Origin: JAPOUP01 sp026708635
GTDB lineage: Bacteria; Pseudomonadota; Alphaproteobacteria; Rhodobacterales; Rhodobacteraceae
DNA: 64,000 nucleotides
Assembly: GCA_965200115.1 (NCBI GenBank)
Contig: OZ241336.1
Span: 2,418,001 to 2,482,000 of the forward strand
Direction: 5' to 3'
A model generated the notes under the pieces. The model ran no database searches and was not told the origin of the DNA. It saw only the letters and a program-made list of their open reading frames with translations. A program made the position numbers and the translations under genes. Each line of letters opens with the position of its first letter. The stretch's first letter is position 1. Shown piece by piece: positions 52,088 through 61,740 of this stretch.

Positions 52088-52408
52088 ATGTACGACCCGT
52101 ATCGCCGCGGCGAGCTTCCCATCCAACGGAACGGGGCCCGAGGAAAGGCGCGCGGGCGCGGCATGGTATAGACGAAAGAAAATGCCGGTTCAAGGCATCA
52201 GGACTGTGGGCGGGATCATTTCTGTCGGGGCCGAGGAGACGGCATACCGCGGGAAGCCTGGATGCCCTCCACGGTCGATCGGTACGCCCCCGGCGCGGCA
52301 TCCGGGGCGTCCGGACAACCGCGGCATGCCGAAAGGAACGCGCGGAAAAGTCTTGGCACTTGTTGGCGATGAACGAAAGGCGCATTGTCCTGCGTGAAGG
52401 AAAGTCGG
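52088..52408. other. 321-nt gap
   Basis: Upstream of both tRNA-Val and the N-formylglutamate amidohydrolase, so promoters for both should lie here. I cannot assign boxes with confidence. Confidence 0.35.
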
Positions 52409-53266
52409 ATGAAAAAAGCGCCATTCAGGCTACTGAAACCCTCAGTCCAGACCTCAAGCGTCGTTTTCGCGTCTCCCCACAGCGGCCGGGACTATCCCGA
52501 TAGTTTTCTAAGGCGGAGCAGGCTCGATGTGCAGACGCTCCGCTCTTCCGAGGACGCTTTCGTCGACATGCTGTTCGGGGCCGCACCGTCGTTCGGCTCA
52601 CCACTTCTAGCGGCGACCGCCCCCCGCGCGTTCATCGACCTCAACCGCTCGGCCGACGAGCTTGATCCGACGTTGATAGCGGACGTACGCGACGGAACGA
52701 AAAATCCTCGGGTGACTTCCGGGCTTGGCGTGATACCTAGAGTGGTGACGAACGGTCTCGCCATCTATCCCGGCAAGATCACGCTAAGCGAGGCCAACAC
52801 CCGCATAGAAAAATTCTGGCGACCATATCACCACTGTCTCCAGACAATTCTTTGCGATGCGCGGGAAAGGTTCGGAGAGGCGATCCTGATCGATTGCCAC
52901 TCGATGCCGCATGCGGCCGTAAAGGGTATCGGCGACGGTGCGCCGCGCCCCGAGATCGTCCTCGGCGACCGTTTCGGAACCACGGCCCGCCAGGATCTTG
53001 TGGACCGTGTGGAAGCGGCGTTCTCCGGCGCGGGGCTGCGAGTGATGCGTAACACTCCATTCGCGGGCGCCTATACCGCGAAGCGATACGGTCAGCCCTC
53101 AAGGGGCCAGCATGTCATTCAGGTTGAGATCGATCGATCACTGTACATGAATGAGCGGGATGTCACTCCAAACAGGCGACTGGAGGAATTTCACACGCTC
53201 ATGCGAGGGATAACCGCCAAGCTGGTGCTGATCGGAAGGCAAGACGCGAAGATGTCCGCGGAGTAA
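52409..53266 (+). CDS. N-formylglutamate amidohydrolase family protein
   Basis: 285 residues. VVFASPHSGRDYPDSFL, RAFIDLNRSADELDP, ILIDCHSMPHAAVKG and VIQVEIDRSLYMNE are the conserved blocks of the HutG/FGase family; histidines and acidic residues there are the likely zinc ligands. Family members remove formate from N-formylglutamate in histidine breakdown, but no other hut gene is near, so the substrate may differ. AAGGAA spaced before the ATG at 52409 decides the start over an upstream TTG at 52385. Confidence 0.87.
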   Translation: MKKAPFRLLKPSVQTSSVVFASPHSGRDYPDSFLRRSRLDVQTLRSSEDAFVDMLFGAAPSFGSPLLAATAPRAFIDLNRSADELDPTLIADVRDGTKNPRVTSGLGVIPRVVTNGLAIYPGKITLSEANTRIEKFWRPYHHCLQTILCDARERFGEAILIDCHSMPHAAVKGIGDGAPRPEIVLGDRFGTTARQDLVDRVEAAFSGAGLRVMRNTPFAGAYTAKRYGQPSRGQHVIQVEIDRSLYMNERDVTPNRRLEEFHTLMRGITAKLVLIGRQDAKMSAE

Positions 53267-53397
53267 GAGCCGAGCGGCTTAAACCCTTCCGCCAATGGCG
53301 TTCGGGTAGGCCGATTTTCGGCTTCCGGGCTCCCAAATCGAACGTTCCGCGTTCCTGCATATGGTATCTTTGGAAACCCGCACCAAATTCAATTCAA

Positions 53398-54654
53398 CTA
53401 TCTCAAGGCACGTCCCTTGATAATTTTGTCCTTACCGAAACGGCCTCGGATGGTATCAGATGCGCGCTCCGCCATGGCGCGCCTGTCGGCATCCGGGTCC
53501 AGAAAATCACCCGTGCGGTCAGCATCCCCGGCTGGGGTGAGTTGGCTCAATCCGATTCCGAGAAGCCTGCAGGAGCCTATATCACCCGCGGCGGCAAGCA
53601 GAGCGCGGGCGGTACGATAAATCCGGTCAGCCATATGAGTTGGCTCCGCGAGCCTCATCTGGCGGGTCAGCAGCCGGTGGTCGGCGCGTTTGAGTTTAAG
53701 GGTGACGACCCTTCCCGCGATGCCCTTTGCCTTCGCGCGGTCAGCGACTCTTTCGCTCAGGCGCCAAATGTGGCCATCGATTATGCCGCCGCTCTCGGTG
53801 TTTTCCGGGAACGTGGTTTCGTGGGAGATCGACTTAACCGGAGCGTCCCGTCGGACGCTGCGGAAGTCTTTCCCACGGGCGAGCGTCCAGAGCCGCTCGC
53901 CCATAGAGCCAAAACGCTCGCCAAGCTCCTTTCTTTCCCATCGCCTTAGATCCGCAAAGGTTCGTACCCCCGCTTTCTCAAGCGACCGCTGCAACGACTG
54001 TCCCACCCCCCAGATCAGCCGCACGGGCCGGTCCCTGAGGAAATCCTCGGTTTCATCCACACCGATCACCGAATAACCGCGGGGCTTGTCAAGATCCGAG
54101 GCGATCTTGGCGAGAAACTTGTTGTGTGAGAGTCCTATGGAGCCGGTGATCCCGAGATCGCTTTCCATCCGTCTGGCCAGTTCAGCGAGCATCACCGCCG
54201 GGGGCCGACCGTGAAGGCGTTGCGTACCCGAGAGGTCGAGAAACGCCTCGTCGAGGGAAAGCGGTTCAATCGCGGGCGTGAGTTCTTCCATCATTTCGCG
54301 AATCCGCCTGCTGACTTCCGCGTAAGCGGAAATCCGGGGCTTGATTACAACCGCTTCCGGGCAAAGCCGCAGCGCCTTGAACATCGGCATTGCCGATCGG
54401 ACCCCTCTAACGCGGGCAATGTAGCAGGCTGTCGAGACCACACCCCGTTTCCCCCCACCGATAATGACGGGTTTGTCGGCAAGATCAGGGTTGTCACGCT
54501 TCTCGACGCTCGCGTAGAAAGCGTCGCAGTCCATATGTGCGACCGAAAGAACGAAGAGTTCCGGATGCGAGACGACGCGGGGGGAGAGACAGGCCGGACA
54601 GCGCCCGCCCGAGGCGGCGACTTGTCCCATACAGTCTCTACATAATGCGGGCAT
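53398..54654 (-). CDS. dinB: DNA polymerase IV, Y family
   Basis: 418 residues. An N-terminal CRDCMG...CPAC pair forms a possible zinc ribbon, as in many alphaproteobacterial versions. The polymerase core has VAHMDCDAFYASVEKRDNP, GVVSTACYIARVRGVRSAM, PLSLDEAFLDLSG (catalytic carboxylates) and the helix-hairpin-helix region, then the little-finger domain SISHETTFPE. It copies past damaged bases, with low fidelity. No lexA-type operator was identified upstream. Confidence 0.93.
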   Translation of the reverse strand: MPALCRDCMGQVAASGGRCPACLSPRVVSHPELFVLSVAHMDCDAFYASVEKRDNPDLADKPVIIGGGKRGVVSTACYIARVRGVRSAMPMFKALRLCPEAVVIKPRISAYAEVSRRIREMMEELTPAIEPLSLDEAFLDLSGTQRLHGRPPAVMLAELARRMESDLGITGSIGLSHNKFLAKIASDLDKPRGYSVIGVDETEDFLRDRPVRLIWGVGQSLQRSLEKAGVRTFADLRRWERKELGERFGSMGERLWTLARGKDFRSVRRDAPVKSISHETTFPENTESGGIIDGHIWRLSERVADRAKAKGIAGRVVTLKLKRADHRLLTRQMRLAEPTHMADRIYRTARALLAAAGDIGSCRLLGIGLSQLTPAGDADRTGDFLDPDADRRAMAERASDTIRGRFGKDKIIKGRALR

Positions 54655-54966
54655 GGCGGACTATAGCAGATCTCCATAAGCCGGGACAAACATCGACTCC
54701 CTTGATTTGGGGAAACGCCACGAAGCGGCCGGGGCGGAACTATCCGGAATTCAGGCGTCAACGCACACGATCCGGCAAGCGGTAAGGGCACCCGTGGTTT
54801 CGTTGGCTGAATACCTGAAGCGTCGTCATGTCATATGAAGTCCCGGCATTCGGGTTGTAATCCGCTGTTATGGCTAGCAAGATGCGATTCCATAAAGCTG
54901 GATATGGCGAACGCCCTTCCGGACAGTGAGTGCGTCGAAGCCAATCAACCAAGGGAGGATCCCTAA
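54655..54966. other. 312-nt divergent promoter region
   Basis: Between dinB (leftward) and the orphan binding-protein gene (rightward). A strong AAGGGAGGA ribosome binding site precedes 54967. No gene or clear operator seen. Confidence 0.4.
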
Positions 54967-56250
54967 ATGAGACTTAAACTGGCAACCATCCTGCTGGCCG
55001 GCACGCTGGCGGCGGGACCCGCACTGGCCGACCTCGTGTTCCCCTCACTTAGCTACCGCACAGGGCCTTTCGGCGCCAACGGAACGCTTTTCGCGGATGG
55101 TTACGCCGATTACTTCACGCTGCTCAACGAGCGCGACGGTGGCATTGGTGGCGTCATGACACGGGTCATTGAATGCGAAACCGGCTACAACACCGAAAAG
55201 GGCGTGGAATGTTACGAATCGACCAAAGGCGAGGGTTCGCTGGTTTATCAGCCGCTCTCGACCGGCATCACCTATCAGCTGATCCCCAAAGCCAGCGCCG
55301 ACGGCATTCCGGTCCATTCAATGGGCTACGGCAGGACCTCGGCGGCGAATGGACGGGTCTTCAAATGGGTCTTCAATTATCCGACCAATTACTGGAACGG
55401 GGCGTCAATCGCCGTAAAGCACATCCTTGACCTGAACGACGGTGACATCGAGGGGAAAACGATCGCACTTGTTTATCACAACTCCGCATACGGCAAGGAG
55501 CCGATTCCCACACTGGAAGCGTTGGCCGCCAAACACGGCAATAACCTGAGTCTCCTGCCTGTCGACTCTCCCGGACAGGAACAGAAGTCCCAGTGGCTGC
55601 AGATCCGCCGTGAACGCCCTGACTATGTCCTGCTCTGGGGCTGGGGAATCATGAATCAGGTTGCGATTCAGGAGGCGGCCAACATCCGCTTCCCGATGGA
55701 GAATTTCATCGGAATCTGGTGGTCTGGCTCCGAGAACGATGTCTTGCCGATTGGTGACGGCGCCGACGGCTACAAAGCGCTTAACATGCATCTTCCCGGG
55801 TCCGATTTTCCGATCTACGATGAACTGACGACCCATGTCCTTGACAAGGGACTCGCCGCCGGAGACGGAACCAGCCTTGGAACGGTTCTTTACAACAGGG
55901 GTCTATACGCCGCGATGCTCGCGAGCGAGGCGGCTCGCACGGCCCAGGCGATCCATGGCGAGGGGGAGATCACTCCCGCGATGATGCGCGACGGTATGGA
56001 GGCCCTCGAAATGACGGCGGAGAAGATGGCCGGAATCGGAATTCCAAACTTCGGTCCGCCATTCACGGTGACCTGTGAGAACCATGGCGGAAACGGTCTC
56101 GGAATCGTACAGCAATGGGACGCGTCCGCCGCGGAATGGAAACAGATCACTGACTACATCGAGCCGGACTCCGAGGTGATCCAACCGCTTGTCGATTCTG
56201 ATTCAATGGCTTACGCGGCCGAGAACGACATCGAACTGCGCTGTAACTAG
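54967..56250 (+). CDS. Orphan Liv-type periplasmic substrate-binding protein
   Basis: 427 residues with signal peptide MRLKLATILLAGTLAAGPAL ending before ADLVF. The mature protein opens SLSYRTGPFGANGTLFADGY, like binding proteins of Liv importers that take aromatic or organic acids, and has four or more cysteines (ECETGYN, VECYES, VTCENHG, LRCN) that could form disulfides. The permeases and ATPases are not adjacent, so it either uses the importer at 39.4-45.7 kb or another locus. A PaaK-like ligase of the type often paired with such transporters is 3.6 kb upstream. Confidence 0.88.
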   Translation: MRLKLATILLAGTLAAGPALADLVFPSLSYRTGPFGANGTLFADGYADYFTLLNERDGGIGGVMTRVIECETGYNTEKGVECYESTKGEGSLVYQPLSTGITYQLIPKASADGIPVHSMGYGRTSAANGRVFKWVFNYPTNYWNGASIAVKHILDLNDGDIEGKTIALVYHNSAYGKEPIPTLEALAAKHGNNLSLLPVDSPGQEQKSQWLQIRRERPDYVLLWGWGIMNQVAIQEAANIRFPMENFIGIWWSGSENDVLPIGDGADGYKALNMHLPGSDFPIYDELTTHVLDKGLAAGDGTSLGTVLYNRGLYAAMLASEAARTAQAIHGEGEITPAMMRDGMEALEMTAEKMAGIGIPNFGPPFTVTCENHGGNGLGIVQQWDASAAEWKQITDYIEPDSEVIQPLVDSDSMAYAAENDIELRCN

Positions 56251-56775
56251 TGTAGCGCCGTCATTGCGTTAACGGGTAGAGGCGCTTCAGCCCGAGCGTC
56301 ACGGCGGCGGCTGTGCGATACCGCTTCACTGCGACCCTCGCCCGTTTTCGCCATTCGGTCCGGGATACCGTCCCGGTAAATCGTTTTCCGGCCGGAGATG
56401 CGGCGTCGGACTGTCGCCCCGATTCCGGCCGGGTCCAACCAGAGTTCCCATGCTTCGGTTGAGACTTTCCCACGCTACGGTGGATGTGCCGTTCGGCGGC
56501 AGGATCGGGTGTCGAAAGCCCCTGAAAACGGGCGGTTCCGGGAAGAAGACTATCACGACAAAGACTTGATATATGTTGTTCCCGCCGATGAATTGGCGGG
56601 AGCACGGGAACTGTGGGTTCCGTATTCATATGATTCTCAGCAAGTCACCGTCCACGCGGGAATTTCCTCAGCGTTGCCATCGTCGGTCGCTCTTCGTGTC
56701 CGGTCGATCAAAGGGGCGATCCGGAGACCGCCCCCGACGCGCCCGCCGGAGCGGACGCGGTAACATTCTCAGGCG
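56251..56775. other. 525-nt gap
   Basis: 3' of both flanking genes. A rightward frame includes DLIYVVPADELAGARELW (about 56565-56618), which looks somewhat protein-like, but no start, family or continuation is convincing. Possibly a gene scrap. Confidence 0.35.
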
Positions 56776-58185
56776 TTATTCCTGAACGAGTTTCGGGTCC
56801 GAGGCCCCGAACGCGCCCGCCAGCCTGGAGTCGTCGTTGTAGACGTTGAACACGCCGCCGACCGCGCCGGGAAGGGTTGTAATGGAGTCCGCGTCACCGC
56901 CATACGCCGCCCAGACATAACCTCCGTCATCGGCAATCGTCCGATTCCCGTCATGCCAGGTTATGTCGCTGTCACCATCAGTGCCATTAAGGCCCCCCGC
57001 GCCTGTTTGACGTTCCGAAAGCTTGACTTCCCAGCCGGGCTTCGCCTTGCCGTCAACTAGGAAACTGTCGATCGTTCCTTCCAGCGTTGAATTGCCGTAG
57101 GTGTCGCTATCGAAGGTGGCGGTCAGCTCAGCGGAGGCCGTGAAGGCCCCGTAATCGCTGGAATCGTCGCTGTGGTGCGCGTACTGGCCCGCCGCGCCGC
57201 CCGTGTAGGTGGCCTTGCTGGAGATTGAAGCCGACCGGCGCGCGTAACCGTCCGCGTCATCATCCGCGCCACCACCAACAACATGCAAATCAACCTGCGT
57301 TATCTCACCTTCCTTGTCCTCGGTGATCCACCAGCCGAACCGGAGATTGTCAGCGACGGCGGACGAGACTTTGGCGCTTCCCCCGCCGGTCGGCTCGAAG
57401 ACCCAGCCCGCATCCGACAGCGTTGTTCCGGACGAAACGATCGTCACCATGCAGGTATCAACGACGCAGAGATAATGCCCGGGCAGGCCGTAAAGCTCGC
57501 CCGCGAACCTTTTTCCGACCGCTGGAGAGTTTTGCCCGGCTTCCAGTCCCGAGGACTCAGATATTTCGAAGCCAGACACTTCGGCGGCGGGCAGCCCCGT
57601 CCCAATGACCAGACGTTCGTCATCAGTGTTCCACGATACGCCAACGAGGCCAGCGGCCGCCGCTGCTCCCGCCGCGTCTTTGATGTCTTCCTGTTCCTCG
57701 GTCTTCCCGATTGCGAATATGGCCCCGCTCAGCTTGCTCCCACCGGCACCTTCGCCGCTGTAGGAGTAACCGCCTATCGTTCCGGCCGTCAGGCTGTCAC
57801 TGCCCTTTTTCAAAACGCTGGCAATCGTGTTGCCGACGATAGCTGGGCCGTTAGTGTCATACGTCTGTGCATTGAGATCGACGTCTGCCGGAACCGGTGG
57901 TGTAGCGTTATTTTTCCCCACGTTCCCCAGCACGTCTACAAGCGCCTTGGCCCTCTCGGCCTTCGCCGTGTTCATCGAGGCGTTTTCCTCGCCCTTTTTC
58001 ACGCCGGCGGCCTCGATTTCCGCGGCGGTCATGCACGAACCGTTGTACTCAATTTCGCCTTCGTCGCAGCCGTCGCCGCCCGGAGGATCCTTCTTCATCG
58101 GGCTGTCGCTACCCCCGCCGCAACCGGCAAGGGCGAGCGCGCCCGCCAGCGTCACCGCCGGCATCAATAGTCTGGATATTCTCAT
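56776..58185 (-). CDS. TbpB-like surface lipoprotein
   Basis: 469 residues. The signal peptide ends in the lipobox ALALAGC, so the cysteine is lipidated. A glycine/serine linker and a small cysteine motif (CDEGEIEYNGSC) follow. The C-terminal third alternates short strands (FTASAELTATFDSDTYGN, LEGTIDSFLV, GAVGGVFNVYNDDSRLAGAF) in the manner of transferrin-binding-protein-like beta barrels. The ligand is unknown. It starts 25 nt after the porin stop and is likely co-transcribed. The frameshifted gene at 32478-33589 is a relative. Confidence 0.8.
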   Translation of the reverse strand: MRISRLLMPAVTLAGALALAGCGGGSDSPMKKDPPGGDGCDEGEIEYNGSCMTAAEIEAAGVKKGEENASMNTAKAERAKALVDVLGNVGKNNATPPVPADVDLNAQTYDTNGPAIVGNTIASVLKKGSDSLTAGTIGGYSYSGEGAGGSKLSGAIFAIGKTEEQEDIKDAAGAAAAAGLVGVSWNTDDERLVIGTGLPAAEVSGFEISESSGLEAGQNSPAVGKRFAGELYGLPGHYLCVVDTCMVTIVSSGTTLSDAGWVFEPTGGGSAKVSSAVADNLRFGWWITEDKEGEITQVDLHVVGGGADDDADGYARRSASISSKATYTGGAAGQYAHHSDDSSDYGAFTASAELTATFDSDTYGNSTLEGTIDSFLVDGKAKPGWEVKLSERQTGAGGLNGTDGDSDITWHDGNRTIADDGGYVWAAYGGDADSITTLPGAVGGVFNVYNDDSRLAGAFGASDPKLVQE

Positions 58186-58210
58186 ATCTGTTTTCCTTTT
58201 CCTGTATGGA

Positions 58211-59212
58211 TCAGAAGGCAAACGTCACGCCGAGGTCGGCCGCCTGCTTGTCTTCCGCGCCCTCGGTCTGCGCCGGCCAGTTGGTGAAGCCCGCCTTGAG
58301 GGACGCGCCGCCGCCGAGTGACCAGCTGAACCCGGCACCGAGGGACTCCTTCTCGTCCGCGGCCCTGAAGTCGCTTTCCGCGTAGAAGACCGTCACGCCC
58401 ATCTGTCCGGCAGAGTATCCGGCGGATATGGCGAACTGCTCCCTGTCCTGGTCCTCACCGTCCGCGTTCGCGTCACGGCTCTGGGATCCGGCGACGACCT
58501 TGCCGGTGAACCCGGACATCGACGCGCCAGCGCCGAAGACAAGGTGTCCGTCCTCGTTGTCGCCGGGAGTGGCCTCGAAGCCGCCGCTGATCCACGCCTT
58601 GCCCATGTCCGCGATCGACAGGTCGGCCTTCGCGCCGAAGGAAAGGGTGTCGGCGGAAATCTCTTTTCTGGTTCCAATCGCGGCGCCACTGTCATCAAGT
58701 ACGGGAGCCACGGCGATGGAAGCGAACATACTCACCGGCCCCATCTTGGGCAGGGTGTACAGAAGCGTTGGGTCTTCAGGCGTTTTTCCACGCAGATACT
58801 CGATAGTATGCGCGTCTCCAACTTCCGTGTATCCAACTGAGTCAACGTTGCCCACGGCGGATTTGGCGGCTGAGTCAAGATCACCCATCGCCAGCTTGCC
58901 GAACGGTCCCGACAGATAGATGTTGCCTCCGGTGCCGGAAGCCCCGTCTGAGGCGTTGTCGGCGCGGATGGAGCCGCCCGCCGAAAGGCCGTTGTCGAGT
59001 TCCTTCGCCAGGGTGAACTCCACCCGTACCCGGCTGCTGAACACCAGGTCTTCATCCTTGTTCGAAACGACGCCCATGCGCCCGTTGCCGCCGATGGTGA
59101 CGGTCGGGGCCATGTCCATCATCATGCCGTCGTCGGCCATGCCCATGTCCTGCGCGAACGCGGTTCCCGCACCCAGGCAAAGCGCGGTGCTGGCAAGTAG
59201 TACTCTCTTCAT
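58211..59212 (-). CDS. Outer membrane porin, Rhodobacter type
   Basis: 333 residues. A signal peptide (MKRVLLASTALCLGAGTAFA) is followed by a methionine/aspartate-rich stretch and then alternating beta strands: TIGGNGRMGVVSNKD, RVRVEFTLAKELDNGLSAGG, GFSWSLGGGASLKAGFTNWP. It ends in TFAF, the terminal phenylalanine needed for outer membrane insertion. It forms a trimeric diffusion channel. The upstream region has strong inverted repeats. Confidence 0.9.
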   Translation of the reverse strand: MKRVLLASTALCLGAGTAFAQDMGMADDGMMMDMAPTVTIGGNGRMGVVSNKDEDLVFSSRVRVEFTLAKELDNGLSAGGSIRADNASDGASGTGGNIYLSGPFGKLAMGDLDSAAKSAVGNVDSVGYTEVGDAHTIEYLRGKTPEDPTLLYTLPKMGPVSMFASIAVAPVLDDSGAAIGTRKEISADTLSFGAKADLSIADMGKAWISGGFEATPGDNEDGHLVFGAGASMSGFTGKVVAGSQSRDANADGEDQDREQFAISAGYSAGQMGVTVFYAESDFRAADEKESLGAGFSWSLGGGASLKAGFTNWPAQTEGAEDKQAADLGVTFAF

Positions 59213-59695
59213 GGCTGTTTTCTCCGTTTGGTTTCGCGAGGCTTTGGCTGCCTCACGGGCACTAATCTAAATGGAGAGAAGTACTATTTAAGGTACTGGA
59301 ATAATTTTTTTCTCAACATGTAGTGGTTTTGCAACATATGACACATGCGCAACGGAAAGAGGAGAATCGGTTGCGCATGTGCAACGAAACGGGTCAATCC
59401 ATGTCCATATATGACATATGACGGGAACGAGCCGCCGCACCGGACTCCCCGACGATCCTCCAGGGACGGCGGAGTTGGGAAGGTCGACTGCTAGAGCTTG
59501 ACATTGCTTCCCTCCGGTCCAAACATGTCTTCCGCAACTTCTACACGGGCCCGCTATGTCGGGTCGCCCGCTCAATAAGCCCGTATCGGCGAGGGAGTCA
59601 TGACCCGAGCCCGGCGAATAGGCGGGGCATCACTCTTTTACCGTGTGAAGTTGCAACGGCCCGGCACCCGCCGGGCTGGAGCGCGGGAAACGGGG
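59213..59695. promoter_or_regulatory. Divergent regulatory region between porin and XRE regulator
   Basis: 483 nt with an AT-rich stretch (about 59268-59340) that probably holds the porin promoter, a small inverted repeat AGTAC/GTACT (59280-59297) and a long 12-bp inverted repeat (59342-59381). Several extra GCAAC units (59331, 59381) and ATATGACA-like words (about 59335 and 59408) recur, suggesting multiple binding sites. Confidence 0.45.
59342..59381. repeat. 12-bp inverted repeat CACATGCGCAAC / GTTGCGCATGTG
   Basis: Perfect arms at 59342-59353 and 59370-59381 with a 16-nt spacer. It lies about 130 nt upstream of the porin start, so it is more likely an operator pair for a regulator, perhaps the adjacent XRE protein, than a terminator. 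Confidence 0.6.
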
Positions 59696-60271
59696 ATGCC
59701 CGGGAAGAAAGAAGACAACCTGACCGCCCGGTGGCTGTGGAGCTGGATCGCGAAGGAACGGAAACGGCAGAAGATCAGCCGTGCCGAGTTCGCCCGCAGC
59801 CTCGGCATACGCCGGGAAAGCCTGTACCGGATAGAGGAGGGGCGGACCGGGTCCAACTCCTCCACCCTGCTGGACGCGCTGGACCGGCTGGGCGCCCTCG
59901 GGGCCGTGGCCGAGATAGACGGCATGGACTGGCACGGGGCGGTGCTGTCGCTGTCGAAACACGAGACCAGGCGGTACGACGCGCTGGCCGAGGATTCGGA
60001 GCTGTCCCGGGCCGGGGTCATACGCCAGCTCGCCGCCGAGGGGCTGCTGGCCAGGCGGACGCCCAGCGCGGCGAGCCAGCGTCCGGGAACGGAACGGATC
60101 TCGTTCATGGAAATCGGGTTCTGGTTCAACGAGCCGGAGGACGCCATAGAAATGCGCTCGGTGTCGGAGGGCGAGCGCCTGACTCTTACCGTGGACCGGG
60201 TGAACGAGGACATTTTCAACCGGTTGGCGGATATCCTGCGGAGCGAGGGGGCCCGGGTGCCGGAGAGCTGA
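59696..60271 (+). CDS. XRE-type helix-turn-helix regulator
   Basis: 191 residues. AKERKRQKISRAEFARSLGI and RRESLYRIEEGR form an XRE helix-turn-helix (about 20-55). A second part follows (HGAVLSLSKHETRRYDALA, VIRQLAAEGLLA), which may be a dimerisation or ribbon-helix-helix-like segment, and a C-terminal strand-rich tail (EIGFWFNEPEDAIEMRSVSE). A frame from 59600 is open, but the conserved part starts after the ATG at 59696. A decayed copy of the second half lies immediately downstream. Codons are more GC-rich than in neighbours. Confidence 0.72.
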   Translation: MPGKKEDNLTARWLWSWIAKERKRQKISRAEFARSLGIRRESLYRIEEGRTGSNSSTLLDALDRLGALGAVAEIDGMDWHGAVLSLSKHETRRYDALAEDSELSRAGVIRQLAAEGLLARRTPSAASQRPGTERISFMEIGFWFNEPEDAIEMRSVSEGERLTLTVDRVNEDIFNRLADILRSEGARVPES

Positions 60272-60379
60272 AACTCACGGCCAGGACCTTGCGGTGACGT
60301 CATTCGGGCCATTGGTTTCCGAAGCCATTTCCCGAACGGGACCGGCATAGCCGCCGTGGCCATTCCCGCGCCCGTCCAT

Positions 60380-60640
60380 GGGTTTGGGACGGCGCGGTGA
60401 CATCCCTGTCGAAGCATCAGACCAAGAAGTATGACGCCATATCCGAGGCCAACAACCTCAAGCGGGAACAGGTGGTGCGGCAACTCGCCGCTGAGGGGCT
60501 TGTGGCGCTGGGCAGGCCCAAACCGCAGCCTGAGGACCGGCCTGGAAAACGTCATGTCCATTGAGCCCGGCATCTGGCCCAGCGAAGCGTGCGGGAATAT
60601 AGAGGTCCGCTCCGTGTCGGAGGGCAAATGCGGCCGGCTC
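60380..60640 (+). pseudogene. Decayed partial copy of the XRE regulator gene
   Basis: Rightward reading gives WDGAVTSLSKHQTKKYDAIS then VVRQLAAEGLVALGRP, aligning with HGAVLSLSKHETRRYDALA and VIRQLAAEGLLARR of the intact gene. After a frameshift, SIEPGIWPSE and NIEVRSVSEGK align with its FMEIGFWFNEPEDAIEMRSVSEGE tail. The helix-turn-helix half is missing. It is the remnant of a tandem duplication or of a second family member. Confidence 0.7.
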
Positions 60641-60645
60641 CCGGC

Positions 60646-61107
60646 TCACGCCGCTTCGGCCGTAATCTCGGTCAGAACGGCATGAAGTGTCGCGGGGTCG
60701 TCATTGGACCTCAGCTTCGAACAGACGGACCCATCGCGTAGGGTACGGGAAACCAGGGCCAGCGCCTTTAGATGATCCACTCCGGCTTCAACCGGCGCGA
60801 ACAGCGCAAAGACCAGATCCACCGGCAGCCGGTCTACGGCATTGAAATCAATCGGCCTTTCAAGACGGATGAACACGCCGATCACGCCGGTCAGTTCGGC
60901 CAGCCGAGCATGGGGAAGGGCGATTCCCTTGCCGACTCCAGTGGAGCCGAGAGCCTCGCGGTCGGTCAGCGCACATGTGGCTTCCCGGTTCGAAACCCCA
61001 TATACCTCCGCCGCTAGATCTCCCAAGACCTGGAAAAGCCTTTTTTTGTTCGAAACCCCGCTGAAGAACCGAGTCGCTCCGGGATCAATGATCGAAGAAA
61101 GCTGCAT
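60646..61107 (-). CDS. ptsN: Nitrogen PTS IIA protein
   Basis: 153 residues, EIIA-Ntr. GKGIALPHARLAELTGVIG carries the phosphorylated histidine; DPVDLVFALFAP-like and HLKALALVSRTLRD segments are conserved. It is phosphorylated by the nitrogen PTS and regulates potassium uptake and stress responses. It follows hpf by 39 nt, as is common in proteobacteria. Confidence 0.93.
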   Translation of the reverse strand: MQLSSIIDPGATRFFSGVSNKKRLFQVLGDLAAEVYGVSNREATCALTDREALGSTGVGKGIALPHARLAELTGVIGVFIRLERPIDFNAVDRLPVDLVFALFAPVEAGVDHLKALALVSRTLRDGSVCSKLRSNDDPATLHAVLTEITAEAA

Positions 61108-61146
61108 AACTCCCCTGTTCGGTCAGAAGGTCGCACATCGGCGTCT

Positions 61147-61740
61147 TCATTCGGCGCTGCGCGGGTCAACCCAGCCTATATTTCCGTCGTCCCGGCGGTA
61201 AACGACGTTAAGGCCGGAATGGGCGTCGTTGCGAAAGACCAGAACGGGCGCGCCTGCAAGTTCCATCTGCATCACGGCTTCGCCAACGGACAGCGATTGA
61301 ATCTTCGTCTCCATCTCCGCAACTATGACTGGCTGCAGTGATTCCGGTTCTTTTTCCTCTTCGGTACCCACATCCCGCCCCGTATTCGGGGACTCCAGAA
61401 CATACGATGAAGCGTCGGACAGTTCCACCGGAGTGGCGCGATCCCGATGATGATCCTTGAGTCGGCGTTTGTAACGGCGCAGCTGTTTGTCCATCCGTTC
61501 ACTCGCCTGGACAAAGGCGGCATGTATCTCGTGCGCGCGGCCGCGCGCCTGCGCGGTCAGCCCCGTCGATAGATGCACGATCGCCTCGCAGACGAATTCA
61601 TGCCCTTCCCGCGAAAACGTTACATGAGCGTCTGTGGCCCGTCTGGCGTACTTGCCGACAACCGCTCGAAGTCCGTCACCGACACGGTTCCTGAGGGTCT
61701 CACCGATATCGATCTGCCTGCCACTGATCTGAAACTGCAT
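61147..61740 (-). CDS. hpf: Ribosome hibernation promoting factor, long form
   Basis: 197 residues: an N-terminal S30AE domain (MQFQISGRQIDIGETLRNRV ... ASERMDKQLRRYKRRLKDHH), an acidic linker, and a C-terminal domain (about 135-197) ending VVYRRDDGNIGWVDPRSAE. The long form dimerises 70S ribosomes into inactive 100S particles. GGGGAGG stands before the ATG. It lies between lptB and ptsN. Confidence 0.94.
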   Translation of the reverse strand: MQFQISGRQIDIGETLRNRVGDGLRAVVGKYARRATDAHVTFSREGHEFVCEAIVHLSTGLTAQARGRAHEIHAAFVQASERMDKQLRRYKRRLKDHHRDRATPVELSDASSYVLESPNTGRDVGTEEEKEPESLQPVIVAEMETKIQSLSVGEAVMQMELAGAPVLVFRNDAHSGLNVVYRRDDGNIGWVDPRSAE

